From Rhodopirellula europaea 6C (GTDB lineage: Bacteria > Planctomycetota > Planctomycetia > Pirellulales > Pirellulaceae), in the NCBI RefSeq assembly GCF_000338295.1, contig NZ_ANMO01000211.1:1-64000 (forward strand): DNA of 64,000 bases. Direction: 5' to 3'. A program made the translations under genes and the position numbers. Within the stretch, counting starts at the first letter, position 1. Each line of letters begins with the position of its first letter. This document shows positions 9,003-18,386 of this stretch, piece after piece. The notes beneath the pieces were generated by a model. The model was not told the DNA's origin and did no database searches. It saw only the letters and a list, made by a program, of their open reading frames with translations.

Positions 9003-10690
9003 GTTCATCCAAAACCATCGAAGAGTTGCTGCTGGCCAGCGAAGAAGGAACGCTCAATTCCGCCGATCGTGAACAGTTGAACGAACTGTTGCGGCGAGAT
9101 CCTGACGCGCGTGCCAAGTTTGCTCGTTGGCAGATGATGACCATCTCGCTGCAAGAGGGAGCGTCGAAGCTACCGAAGACCGAGTCCAGCTCTGTTCATG
9201 CGGAAAGCATTGTTCCGGCGGAAGCCAATCAAAGCGTTTGGTCCGAACGTCAAATCTATCGGTGGGTGATCGCCTCGGCCGCCGCGTTGTTGATCGCGGT
9301 CACGTTCCGCTGGGTGCAACTCGAAACACGTCCTTCCGCGCCTGTCGCCGAGACCGCGGCAACGAATACTCGCACGTCGGCCAGCGAGCCCACGTCATCC
9401 GGCGTCGCAGTTGTCACTCAGTTGGTCAACGCGAGAGATGCGGTGATTCGGGATGCGTCTGGAACAAATTCAAAATCGCTTAGCGTCAACTCGGCTCTCA
9501 ATCCTGGTTCGGTTCGTTTGGAATCGGGTTGGGCTCAAATCGAATTTCTGAACGGCGCGACGGTTGTTCTTCACGGACCCGCTGAAATGGAATTGGTGTC
9601 GGCCGCCGAGGCCATCATGCATCGCGGACGCATCCGGGCGGAGGTGCCGCCCGCGGCACGAGGGTTTGTGGTGCGAACGAATGACATGAAGGTGGTCGAT
9701 CTTGGCACGGAATTCGGTTTAGAAGTTTCCGAAGAAGGTTCCAACGTTCAGGTCTTCGACGGCGAAGTCGAATTGCAAGTCGATGAAGATCAGCCGCAAT
9801 TGGTCGGAGCCGGGAAATCGTTACAACGTCGAAGTGGCGTTGGTATCGGATTGATTGATTTGCCGATGACGCCTGAGCGATTTGTCGACGCGGCGGAACT
9901 GCAACGTCTCGCGGAAACGCAAGAAAATCAACGTTATCAACAGTGGCGTGAGGCGAGCGAAAGCCTTCGAAATGATCCGCGATTAATCGCCTATTTCGCG
10001 ATGGATTCGCCGCTGAAAGGCCAGCGGTTCCTGTCGAACGACACGGTTCCGCGAAATGCAGATTTGGACGGCGCGATTGTCGGAGCCACCGTGACGAAAG
10101 GCCGTTGGGACGCCAAGCCCGCGTTGCAATTCAAACGTCCTGGTGACCGGGTTCGTGTGAACGTGCCCGGCGAATTTGGATCGCTGACCATGGCGACTTG
10201 GGTTCGCATCGACAGTTTGGATCGTTGGTACAACTCACTGTTTTTGACGGACAGCTATCAGCTCGGCGAACCTCACTGGCAGATCCTAGATACCGGTGAA
10301 ATTCATTTTTCCGTTCGAGCATCCACCGAAGCAAGCGAAGACCAACCGAGTGTTGGTCCACCGCACCACGTCGCGCTGTCGCCATCGTTTTGGAACCCGT
10401 CGCTCAGCGGTCAATGGTTGCATTTGGCGGTCGTGTACGACGTCGAGAATGCCACGACGACTCACTATTTGAATGGGGATGTCCTGAGTGTGGACCGCAT
10501 CCCCGATCATCAACTCGTTCGCACCACTCGTATTGGAATGGCGTCGATCGGGAACTGGTCCACACCTTTAGAACCTGACGAACATTTTGCCATTCGAAAT
10601 TTGAACGGCAGCATGGACGAGCTGGCTATTTTTGCCGCCGCTCTTTCCCCCACAGAAATCAAGGAAATGGTTGAACATGGAAAACCGTGA
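8999..10690 (+). CDS. FecR-like transmembrane protein with LamG/concanavalin A-like domain
   Basis: 563 residues, starting at TTG in a TTGA overlap with the sigma gene. Residues 1-45 form an anti-sigma-like cytoplasmic head (TIEELLLASEEGTLNSADREQLNELLRRD), and one membrane segment follows near 90-107. A FecR domain spans about 155-270 (FVVRTNDMKVVDLGTEFGLEV and following). The C-terminal 200 residues (about 345-560) show the beta-sandwich pattern of LamG/ConA-like modules. The likely role is a membrane sensor that controls the adjacent ECF factor. Its ligand may be a carbohydrate, inferred only from the LamG fold. It is followed by an overlapping PSD1 cytochrome gene. Confidence 0.88.
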   Translation: MSSSKTIEELLLASEEGTLNSADREQLNELLRRDPDARAKFARWQMMTISLQEGASKLPKTESSSVHAESIVPAEANQSVWSERQIYRWVIASAAALLIAVTFRWVQLETRPSAPVAETAATNTRTSASEPTSSGVAVVTQLVNARDAVIRDASGTNSKSLSVNSALNPGSVRLESGWAQIEFLNGATVVLHGPAEMELVSAAEAIMHRGRIRAEVPPAARGFVVRTNDMKVVDLGTEFGLEVSEEGSNVQVFDGEVELQVDEDQPQLVGAGKSLQRRSGVGIGLIDLPMTPERFVDAAELQRLAETQENQRYQQWREASESLRNDPRLIAYFAMDSPLKGQRFLSNDTVPRNADLDGAIVGATVTKGRWDAKPALQFKRPGDRVRVNVPGEFGSLTMATWVRIDSLDRWYNSLFLTDSYQLGEPHWQILDTGEIHFSVRASTEASEDQPSVGPPHHVALSPSFWNPSLSGQWLHLAVVYDVENATTTHYLNGDVLSVDRIPDHQLVRTTRIGMASIGNWSTPLEPDEHFAIRNLNGSMDELAIFAAALSPTEIKEMVEHGKP

Positions 10691-13514
10691 TTCATGGATG
10701 CAAGTTCTCACTGCATCATTTGCTGGACTCCTGATCGGCGGCGGCTTGTTTCTGTCGCACGGCGGCGCGATGCTGCACGCCGAGGATACGGTTCATGCGG
10801 TCGGCGATGCCAATCATTCCGCGGAAGACATTGAGCAATTGTTCACGCTGAAGGTGATGCCTTTGCTGACTGAAAAGTGCTTGGGATGTCACGGCACCGA
10901 TGCGGACGACATCAAAGGCGACTATGACGTTCGCACGCGAGATGCATTGTTGCGGGGCGGTGAGTCGGAAGAAGCGGCGATCATTCCTGGCAACGCCGAA
11001 GACAGCCCGTTCTTTTGGGCGGTCAATTGGGATGGTTTGGAAATGCCACCCAAAGAGAACGACCGGCTGAACGAGAAGCAAATCGAAATCGTCCGCATGT
11101 GGATCGACGCTGGGGCTCCTTGGCCGAGCGAGGAACGCCAGCAAGAAATTCGGCTGGAAGAATCCATGGTCGCCGAGAACGAAGACGGCGTGCTGATGGC
11201 GACCAGTGGCGGTCAAGGCGATGAGTGGACTTATCGTCGTTACAACAAAGACGAAGTTTGGGCGTTCCTTCCTCGTCAAACGGAGTTCGAACTCGACAGC
11301 GTCGATGCATTCGTCAACGCGAAGTTGGATGAAAACGGATTGGAACCGGCTCCCGAAGCGGATCCAAACACGCTGATTCGTCGCGTTTACTTCGACATGT
11401 TGGGATTGCCGCCAACTCCCACTCAGAAACGCGAGTTCCTGTCGGCTTGGGAAACGGACTCAGAAGCGGCCTGGAACAACTTGATTGAGGAATTGCTCGC
11501 CAGCCCTCACTACGGTGAACGTTGGGGGCAGCATTGGTTGGACGTCGTTCGATACGCTGACACGGGCGGTTTTTCAAACGACTATGAACGCTCCAACGCT
11601 TGGCGGTATCGCGACTACGTCATTCGCAGTCTGAACGAAGACAAACCGTACAACGAGTTCATCATTGAACAGATTGCTGGCGATGAATTGCATGCTGATA
11701 AACCGGCCGACGATCCGGATCGCGTGGAAGCTTTGATCGCAACCGGTTTTCTGCGAATGGGACCTTGGGACACCGCCATGGTGCCTCTCGAAGAAGCCCG
11801 CCAAATTCTGCGAGACGACATGGTGCACAGCATCGGTCAGTCGTTCTTGTCGATGCCGATGCGTTGTTGCAAGTGTCACGATCACAAGTTTGATCCGGTG
11901 CCGACGCAAGACTACTACCGCATGTACTCGGCCGTTTCGACGGCCCAACCCGTGGAGGCGGAAGCTCCTTTCTTAGCCGAAGAAAATTTGGCCGGATTTG
12001 AAGAGGGCAAGCAGCAAACGCAAGCGTTGTACGACTACGCGAAAACGCGCGCGGATCGTCTGACTCGTCAGCGTGAAGAAGCGGCCCGCGAGTGGTACGC
12101 CGAACACGGCAAAGAATACAAAGCGTTGAACGCTCGGAAGGATGATCCAGACGCAGAAAAACCACCGCGTGCGGTTGGACTGAGTGAGATGGAACAGGGG
12201 CGTTTGAAGGTTCGGGAGCAAGACGTTTGGATTTGGAATCGTCGGCTGGAACGCTATCAGCCGATGGTCCAAACGGTCGTCAACGCTCAAGACACCTGGA
12301 TGAACGCTCGGAAACTGCGTGCACCGGAAAAGATCAAAGAGGATTGGCGTCCTGACTCGTTCATCTTCAATGGTGGATCGTTGGCCGCGCCAGGGGATCC
12401 GGTAACACCGGGTGTGCTGAGCGGTTGTGGTTTGCCCGTCGAAGGTGCTCCTGAGGATGACCCTTATGCGTTGCCCGATACGTTGAACGGACGTCGTCTG
12501 GGTTTGGCGAAGTGGATTGCTCATCCCGACAACCCAATGAGCACGCGTTCGATCGTCAACCGAATTTGGCAACATCACTTCGGTCGTGGCATCGTGGCGA
12601 CGCCTAACAACTTCGGCGTCAAAGGTGCCTCACCGACCCATCCTGAATTGCTGGACTGGATGGCGGATAAGTTTGTGAAGAACGGTTGGTCGATCAAGTC
12701 GATGCATCGGCTGATTTTGCAATCGGACGCTTACCGTCGAAGCACCGAGCATCCATCCGCGGAAAAGGACGCCGACAACACCTGGTTCGCTCGCTATTCA
12801 CCACGACGGATGACGGCCGAAGAAATTCGTGACAGCTTGCTCGCCGTGACCGATGAATTGAATCCTGTCGTTGGTGGCTTGCCAGCGCGACCCGAGATCA
12901 ACATGGAAGTCGCGCTCGAGCCACGAATGATTCAGTTCTCCATCGCACCGGCCTACCAGCCATCGCGAACGCCGGAAGAGCGAAATCGTCGATCGATCTA
13001 CTCGTATCGCGTGCGTGGCCAGGCGGACCCATTCCTCGAGGTCTTGAACAAGCCCAACCCGAATGATTCAGCGGACCTTCGCGATGCCGCTTCTGTTTCG
13101 CCGCAAGCGTTCACGTTGCTCAATAGTGACGTGATGACCGACCGATCGATCGCGATGTCGGTGCGTCTGCAACGGGAAGCTGATCAGGTGACCGATCAGA
13201 TCAACCGAGCGTTCGAATTGACGTTGGGACGTTTGCCGACTGCTTCGCAAATGCAGCGGATGAAACGCTACGTCAAAGACATGACCGAGTATCACTCTCA
13301 AATCAAGCCGAAACCTCGGACCTACCCAACCGAGATCACGCGTTCCTTGGTGGAAGAGTTCTCAGGGCGTCCGTTTGAATACACGGAATGGTTGCCATCA
13401 TTCGAGGACTACCAAAGCGATCTGAAGCCTTGGGAAGTCGATGCGAAAACGCGAGCGATCGCAGACATGTGTTTGGTGTTGTTCAATGCCAACGAATTTG
13501 TGTTCATCGATTGA
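10677..13514 (+). CDS. PSD1 / planctomycete cytochrome C domain protein (DUF1549-DUF1553)
   Basis: The start at 10677 is chosen because it has an AAGGA site and an N-terminal membrane/signal segment (VLTASFAGLLIGGGLFL). The frame is open a little further upstream into the FecR gene. The protein has 945 residues. A PSCyt1 heme motif CLGCH lies near residue 68, followed by DUF1549 (about 190-400) with a second CxxCH (CCKCH near 396), a charged spacer, and DUF1553 (about 600-880). It is probably secreted to the periplasm and redox-active or surface-associated. These proteins are abundant in Planctomycetes, usually beside sulfatases or ECF clusters. It overlaps the upstream FecR-LamG gene by 14 bases and ends at a strong terminator. 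Confidence 0.92.
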   Translation: MENRDSWMQVLTASFAGLLIGGGLFLSHGGAMLHAEDTVHAVGDANHSAEDIEQLFTLKVMPLLTEKCLGCHGTDADDIKGDYDVRTRDALLRGGESEEAAIIPGNAEDSPFFWAVNWDGLEMPPKENDRLNEKQIEIVRMWIDAGAPWPSEERQQEIRLEESMVAENEDGVLMATSGGQGDEWTYRRYNKDEVWAFLPRQTEFELDSVDAFVNAKLDENGLEPAPEADPNTLIRRVYFDMLGLPPTPTQKREFLSAWETDSEAAWNNLIEELLASPHYGERWGQHWLDVVRYADTGGFSNDYERSNAWRYRDYVIRSLNEDKPYNEFIIEQIAGDELHADKPADDPDRVEALIATGFLRMGPWDTAMVPLEEARQILRDDMVHSIGQSFLSMPMRCCKCHDHKFDPVPTQDYYRMYSAVSTAQPVEAEAPFLAEENLAGFEEGKQQTQALYDYAKTRADRLTRQREEAAREWYAEHGKEYKALNARKDDPDAEKPPRAVGLSEMEQGRLKVREQDVWIWNRRLERYQPMVQTVVNAQDTWMNARKLRAPEKIKEDWRPDSFIFNGGSLAAPGDPVTPGVLSGCGLPVEGAPEDDPYALPDTLNGRRLGLAKWIAHPDNPMSTRSIVNRIWQHHFGRGIVATPNNFGVKGASPTHPELLDWMADKFVKNGWSIKSMHRLILQSDAYRRSTEHPSAEKDADNTWFARYSPRRMTAEEIRDSLLAVTDELNPVVGGLPARPEINMEVALEPRMIQFSIAPAYQPSRTPEERNRRSIYSYRVRGQADPFLEVLNKPNPNDSADLRDAASVSPQAFTLLNSDVMTDRSIAMSVRLQREADQVTDQINRAFELTLGRLPTASQMQRMKRYVKDMTEYHSQIKPKPRTYPTEITRSLVEEFSGRPFEYTEWLPSFEDYQSDLKPWEVDAKTRAIADMCLVLFNANEFVFID

Positions 13515-13538
13515 TCATTGAACTCCAATCGAAACCAC

Positions 13539-13592
13539 AAGAGCCCACTTCACGCCGGAAACGGAGTTGAGTGGGCTCTTTCGTTGGGTTTT
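13539..13592 (+). terminator. intrinsic terminator after the ECF-FecR-PSD1 cluster
   Basis: An 11-bp perfect stem (AAGAGCCCACT at 13539-13549 with its complement at 13570-13580) and a 20-base loop are followed by TCG, TTGGG and five T residues (13588-13592). It lies 25 bases after the stop codon of the cytochrome gene. Confidence 0.85.
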
Positions 13593-13638
13593 TGAGCCGA
13601 TTGTCGGACGAGAATGTCGAAGGGCAATTTCTCCGACA

Positions 13639-13655
13639 TTGGCACTAGACGTGCT
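13639..13655 (+). promoter_or_regulatory. possible sigma54-type promoter upstream of egtD
   Basis: TTGGCAC-N5-GTGCT: the -24 element is a perfect match, and the GG and GC doublets are 12 bases apart as required. The -12 element has G where T is expected. It lies 49 bases before the egtD start. A 9-bp inverted repeat (GAGAATGTC 13610-13618 / 13670-13678) surrounds it. Pattern match only. Confidence 0.35.
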
Positions 13656-13703
13656 GGTAATCTGATTTGGACATTCTCAACTGGCACTCATTGATGGATT
13701 TGC

Positions 13704-14699
13704 ATGGTGATTTCTTCCACTGGATTGGCTGCTGCCAATAGAGCCGAGTGTGCGGTTGCATACGACAGTCGATTGATCGACCGCGATTCGGTCATGGAAC
13801 TGCATCGTGGATTCTTCAGCGATCAACCTTCGCTTCCGTCGAAGTACTTCTACGACCAATCTGGTTCGGAATTGTTCGATGAAATTTGTGAGCTGGATGA
13901 GTACTATCCGACGCGGACGGAAGCATCGATCATGCGAGAATGCGTCGATGACATGGTTGACGCAATCGGTTCCGCGGGTCGATTGATTGAATATGGAAGC
14001 GGCAGCAGCCTGAAGACTCGGTTGTTGCTGGAACACATGCATCCCGATGTGACCTACGTTCCAGTGGACATCTCCGGCGATTATCTAGAACAAGTCGCGG
14101 GGAAGCTTCGACGAGATTTTCCGAGTCGTCGGATCGCTCCGATCGCGGCTGATTTCACTCGCCCGTTTCGATTGCCCAGTTCCGATGCGACCAAGTCTCG
14201 CGATGTGGTCTATTTTCCGGGATCGACGATTGGGAATTTTCGACCGGCGTTTGCGGCGACGTTGTTGTCTCAGATGAGGAACCAAGTCGGCACGGGCGGT
14301 GGTTTGTTGATCGGATTCGATCTGCAAAAGGATCCATCGGTTTTAGAAGCCGCCTACGATGATCGACGGGGTGTGACGGCGTTGTTCAATTTGAATTTGT
14401 TGCGGCACCTGAATCGTGTCGCCGATGGCAATTTCAATTTGGACGCCTACCGACATGTCGCTCTGTACAATGACCGCGATCATCGGATTGAAATGCACCT
14501 GGAATGTTGTCGCGAACAGCAGGTGACGCTGGCCGGACGATCTCGAACGTTGGCAAAGTCACAACGCATTTTGACGGAACTGTCTCACAAATACACGATT
14601 GACGGTTTCACTCAGATGGCCGCCGCGAGTGGTTGGAAACGGGAGCAGATTTGGATGGATTCGAACGAGTACTTCGCCGTGGGGATGTTCCGCTCGTGA
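13704..14699 (+). CDS. egtD: L-histidine N-alpha-methyltransferase EgtD
   Basis: 331 residues, close to characterised EgtD proteins (about 320). It makes hercynine by transferring three methyl groups from S-adenosylmethionine to histidine, the first step of ergothioneine synthesis in the cytoplasm. Diagnostic segments: LPSKYFYDQSGSELFDEICELDEYYPTRTE (about 45-75), the SAM site LIEYGSGSSLKTRLLLE (about 95-112), and YFPGSTIGNF (about 172-182). The start at 13704 is a GTG (G-T-G in tgGTGattt), giving the predicted N-terminus; an ATG-type start further in is possible. EgtB follows with a GTGA overlap, so the two form an operon. No egtA, egtC or egtE lies beside it. Confidence 0.93.
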   Translation: MVISSTGLAAANRAECAVAYDSRLIDRDSVMELHRGFFSDQPSLPSKYFYDQSGSELFDEICELDEYYPTRTEASIMRECVDDMVDAIGSAGRLIEYGSGSSLKTRLLLEHMHPDVTYVPVDISGDYLEQVAGKLRRDFPSRRIAPIAADFTRPFRLPSSDATKSRDVVYFPGSTIGNFRPAFAATLLSQMRNQVGTGGGLLIGFDLQKDPSVLEAAYDDRRGVTALFNLNLLRHLNRVADGNFNLDAYRHVALYNDRDHRIEMHLECCREQQVTLAGRSRTLAKSQRILTELSHKYTIDGFTQMAAASGWKREQIWMDSNEYFAVGMFRS

Positions 14700-15892
14700 G
14701 TGATTCGATGCTCGATGCTTACCGGCAAGTGCGAGAGCACTCGCGAAAGATTTGTGCGCCGCTGGAAACGGAAGACTATGTTATTCAGTCGATGCCGGAT
14801 GTTTCGCCGACGCGTTGGCATCTGGCTCACACGACTTGGTTCTTTGAAACGTTTTGCTTGAAGAACTTGCCGGACTACGTGCCGGAGCAGCCTGAGTTCG
14901 AGGTGCTGTTCAACTCCTACTACAACTCGGTCGGCGAGCAATTCCCTCGCGATCGTCGCGGTTTGCTTTCCCGACCGACGGTGGCGGAAGTGTGGCGGTA
15001 TCGAGACCAAGTTGACGAGGCGATGTTCGAATTGCTTGAACGTCCCGACCGTGACTCGATTGTGACGGATGAGGTTTTGCGTACGGGCCTGAACCATGAA
15101 CAGCAGCACCAAGAGTTGATGCTAACGGATTTGTTGCATGTGTTCTCGTGCAACCCACTTCATCCCGTTTACAGATCCGACGCGGTGCCCGAATCTTCGC
15201 CCGTCGAGGATTTGCAATGGATCGAATGCCCTTCAGAAGTTGTCGAGTCGATTGGGTTTGATGATTCGTGTGATGGTCCCTTTTGTTTCGACAATGAGCT
15301 GCCTCGACACTCATCACTGTTGTTGCCTCATGCGATTGCGAATCGGTTGGTGACCAACGGTGAGTACTTGGAGTTCATCGAAGACGGTGGTTACGAAGAT
15401 CCTTCGTACTGGTTGTCCGTGGGGTGGTCGACCGTGCAATCGGAAGGTTGGCGAGCACCGATGTACTGGCACCTCGGTGAAGAAGGTTGGCACCAGTTCA
15501 CGCTCGCGGGCTTGAGGCCGGTGGATGAGAACGCTCCGGTATGCCACGTCAGTTATTTGGAAGCTGACGCGTTCGCACGTTGGTCGGGATACCGGTTGCC
15601 GACGGAGTTCGAATGGGAAATTGCCGTTCGCAATTCGGGTGAGTCGATCAAGGATGCGTTTGGTTCTCGTTGGCAATGGACAGCTTCGGATTACGCTCCG
15701 TATCCGAAGTACGCGGCTCCCGAGGGAGCGATCGGCGAATACAACGGGAAGTTCATGTGCGGACAAAAAGTTCTTCGCGGTAGCTCCGTTGCCACGCCGG
15801 AAGGTCACGCACGTTTGACCTATCGAAATTTTTTCCCACCATCGATGCGCTGGCAGATCTGCGGAATCCGATTGGCAACGGATCTGGATTGA
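14696..15892 (+). CDS. egtB: ergothioneine biosynthesis sulfoxide synthase EgtB
   Basis: 398 residues from the GTG that overlaps the egtD stop (GTGA); ATG at 14708 is the alternative. EgtB is a non-heme iron enzyme that joins hercynine to a thiol substrate. The N-terminal DinB-like domain supplies histidine ligands: HLAHTTWFFETF near residue 40, and a HEQQHQE (HxxxH) motif near 125-135. The C-terminal half is a formylglycine-generating-enzyme-like fold (VCHVSYLEADAFARWSGYRLPTEFEWE near 280, RGSSVATPEGHARLTYRNFF near the end). The thiol substrate (cysteine or gamma-glutamylcysteine) cannot be told from sequence alone. Co-transcribed with egtD. Confidence 0.93.
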   Translation: MSDSMLDAYRQVREHSRKICAPLETEDYVIQSMPDVSPTRWHLAHTTWFFETFCLKNLPDYVPEQPEFEVLFNSYYNSVGEQFPRDRRGLLSRPTVAEVWRYRDQVDEAMFELLERPDRDSIVTDEVLRTGLNHEQQHQELMLTDLLHVFSCNPLHPVYRSDAVPESSPVEDLQWIECPSEVVESIGFDDSCDGPFCFDNELPRHSSLLLPHAIANRLVTNGEYLEFIEDGGYEDPSYWLSVGWSTVQSEGWRAPMYWHLGEEGWHQFTLAGLRPVDENAPVCHVSYLEADAFARWSGYRLPTEFEWEIAVRNSGESIKDAFGSRWQWTASDYAPYPKYAAPEGAIGEYNGKFMCGQKVLRGSSVATPEGHARLTYRNFFPPSMRWQICGIRLATDLD

Positions 15893-16045
15893 GGACGGGC
15901 TAGGGCCGGCGTGAAGTTATGGGGATCATCGCTGACGCGTTTTGAAGTTGCGTTTTTCTTTGAATGGCGAACGGCCAAGTCCAATCTCAAACGCGTGGGT
16001 TGGTGTTGGCCGTTGGCCAACAGAACCGACTGCAAAATCGCAGAT

Positions 16046-17236
16046 TCAAAACTGACGCTTGTCCTTTTTCCGGTCAACCCATTGGTGACTGGACGCACGA
16101 TAAACACTGTGTTTGCCCAGCTTGGAGGCGATTTGGTCGCTCAGCGTGTCGACTTTCGACGATGCGTTCTCGCCGGTTTCTTCACCAAACAGATTGAGTT
16201 GCTTGGGAGCGTCCGCATCGGTCAAACCACCCAGCGAGATTCCGAGCAATCGAACGCTGCGCGGTTCACGCGAACGCATTTCCAATAGCAACTCTTCGGC
16301 GACCTGCAGAATCTCGAGAGTGCTGTCGGTTGGTGCCGAGAGCTTGCGAGCGCGACTGAAGGTTTGAAAATCTTCACGGCGATACTTCAATGTGATGGTC
16401 GACGCCAAGCGGCGGGCGCGGCGCAATCGTCGTGCGGTTTGTTCGGACAAGTAGCTGACGACCGCGTTGAGCGATTCGATATCGGAGAGGTCTTCCGAGA
16501 ACGTGCGTTCGTGACCAATACCCTTGGCCAAGTGATCGACCACGACTCGTCGACGGTCGATGCCGTTTGCAAGGTTCCAGAGGTGTTCTCCCCAACGACC
16601 GAGTTGTGACTTCAACGCTTCCACTTCTTTGACTCGCAGATCCGCGATCGTGCGATATCCCAACCGTTGCAACTTGGTTTGTCCGACTTTGCCAACGCCC
16701 CACAATCGCGAGACCGGCAGTGGATCGAGGAATTCACGAACGCCATCGGCGGGGACTTCGACGAAGCCGTTTGGTTTGCCTATGTCGCTGGCAATTTTCG
16801 CGACGAACTTCAGCGGCGCGATGCCAACGCTGGCGGGCAAATCCAACTCCCGCCGGATGGTCTCTCGAATGGCGATGCCGATCTCGCGAGGTGAACCGTG
16901 CAAACGAATCGTGCCGGAAACATCGAGGAAGGCTTCGTCCAACGAAAGCGGCTGGACAACGGGCGTGAAGCGATGAAAGATTTCCCGGACGGCTCGGCCA
17001 ACCGAGGCGTAGTGGTCCAAGCGTCCGCGAACAAAGTCCGCGTGCGGGCATAGCTTGATCGCTCGACTGCCCGGCATAGCGGAGTGGATTCCATACTCGC
17101 GAGCTTCGTAAGACGCCGCCGTAACCACGCCGCGTCCTTCGGAGCCGCCGACGACGACCGGGCGCCCACGGAGTTCCGGTCGATCGCGTTGTTCAATGGA
17201 CGCGTAGAAGGCGTCCATGTCGACATGAAGGATCAT
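16046..17236 (-). CDS. dinB: DNA polymerase IV (Y-family)
   Basis: 396 residues; an error-prone translesion polymerase of the Y family. Catalytic motifs: MILHVDMDAFYASIE at the N-terminus (metal-binding Asp), SLDEAFLDVS near residue 105, and the helix-hairpin-helix region VGKVGQTKLQRLGYRTIADL near 180. The C-terminal little-finger region follows, and the last residues (QLNLFGEE) include a beta-clamp-binding-like QLNLF motif. The ATG at 17236 overlaps the stop of the upstream SRAP gene (ATGA), so translation is coupled. Both would be expected in a DNA-damage operon. Confidence 0.94.
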   Translation of the reverse strand: MILHVDMDAFYASIEQRDRPELRGRPVVVGGSEGRGVVTAASYEAREYGIHSAMPGSRAIKLCPHADFVRGRLDHYASVGRAVREIFHRFTPVVQPLSLDEAFLDVSGTIRLHGSPREIGIAIRETIRRELDLPASVGIAPLKFVAKIASDIGKPNGFVEVPADGVREFLDPLPVSRLWGVGKVGQTKLQRLGYRTIADLRVKEVEALKSQLGRWGEHLWNLANGIDRRRVVVDHLAKGIGHERTFSEDLSDIESLNAVVSYLSEQTARRLRRARRLASTITLKYRREDFQTFSRARKLSAPTDSTLEILQVAEELLLEMRSREPRSVRLLGISLGGLTDADAPKQLNLFGEETGENASSKVDTLSDQIASKLGKHSVYRASSHQWVDRKKDKRQF

Positions 17237-18015
17237 GCCTGTTGGTTGTCGTTGGCGGATTCACTGCCAACCGAATCGGGAATGCCGAGCGGTCCGGTCT
17301 CTTCGATCGCCTTGAGCTGTTCGTCTCTCTTGGCGACGTTTCCGGATTGGCGTTTGGTCCAGGTGGGCGCCATTTGCCGAGCGACGGTGGCGGAGAGCTC
17401 CGGTTCAAACACGTTTTGTTTGAGAATGGCCAGGGAATCTTGCAGGGGGCGAGAGTCTCGCTCGATCCACTCTTCGATGCCGTCGCGTGACAAGAAGAAT
17501 GGGGATCGATGATGCCCGTGTTCCATGACGGTTGGCAACGCCGGTCGCATGATCAAAGACATCGTGAAATTCGGCGGCGCTTCTTCTTGAGTGTCGTCCG
17601 TTGCTTCTTCGCGGTACCAAGTGAAGATCGCAGCGGCGAATAACGGCGAGTCTGGCGGCACGGCGAAGTCGACTTCGGTTCCCGCGGTTTCGCCCCAGTA
17701 GCAAGGTTCACGGAAGCCGGTCATCGGAACGATGCAGCGATGTGACTTGATCGCGGATTTCCAAGGCCACTTCTCGAGGTTTTCAACCCGAGCGTTTGTT
17801 AGCACACGACGCTGTGATTCAGGTGTCTTGCCAAAGGGGACCAATCCGAATGTCATCGGAAGAATTTCAATGGTCCCAGACCGATTGACCGCGATCGTCG
17901 GTGCCGGTTTTCCAGGGAAGACATCTTCGTTGAACTCTAACTGCCGGGGTGGAGCGGCGTCGAGCGATTGCGCCAAATGGGCAAGATCAGTTTTGATGTT
18001 GAATCGATTGCACAT
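17233..18015 (-). CDS. SOS response-associated peptidase (SRAP / HMCES-like)
   Basis: 260 residues. The start is set at the second codon of the frame (ATG 18015, after GTG 18018) because SRAP proteins need Cys as residue 2, the catalytic nucleophile that crosslinks to abasic sites, and this start gives MCNRF. A GGAGGA ribosome binding site lies five bases upstream. Other family features: the NARVENLEKWPWK segment, PMTGFRE (catalytic Glu), and MEHGHHRSPFFL with the conserved His. It protects abasic sites in single-stranded DNA. The ATGA overlap with dinB indicates a two-gene damage-tolerance operon. Confidence 0.9.
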   Translation of the reverse strand: MCNRFNIKTDLAHLAQSLDAAPPRQLEFNEDVFPGKPAPTIAVNRSGTIEILPMTFGLVPFGKTPESQRRVLTNARVENLEKWPWKSAIKSHRCIVPMTGFREPCYWGETAGTEVDFAVPPDSPLFAAAIFTWYREEATDDTQEEAPPNFTMSLIMRPALPTVMEHGHHRSPFFLSRDGIEEWIERDSRPLQDSLAILKQNVFEPELSATVARQMAPTWTKRQSGNVAKRDEQLKAIEETGPLGIPDSVGSESANDNQQA

Positions 18016-18386
18016 CACTCCTCCCTGCAGCCCTGGAAATGTTGAGCGTGAACACGACGAATATGTTCGTTCGTTGTTCCCGTCGACCCATCGCAGTAGA
18101 ACGATTGCCCAGAACGTTGTCCATCAGCGCAGAGAGAGGGTTTTACGAAGTGGTCGAACTTCTGAGCAATGAACCGAAACAGCGATTGTTGGTTCAAATT
18201 CCCTTACCAAAGGTTGAGTTCAGGTTCAGCGACCGGTCAGCATACGGTCGTACGCAGGCAACTTGAACGACCGCGAAGAGTTCCATTAGCCTATGGCGTC
18301 TTAAGCGTTCAATACAGGTTCGATGATGGTTGTGGGGCAGCAATTCACGAACAGTTTCTTTCGTTGAAGCCGGAGATTGGGATCCG
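18016..18386. other. intergenic region upstream of SRAP-dinB
   Basis: It holds the leader of the minus-strand SRAP-dinB operon. A CGAA-N4-TTCG dyad at 18058-18069 is noted as a possible LexA-like site but is weak. No convincing gene. Confidence 0.4.

Noticed and set aside
15900-16045. Short inverted repeat AACGGCCAA / TTGGCCGTT between egtB and dinB
   Set aside because: Only 9 bp with a 27-base loop and no T-run; too weak to call a terminator.
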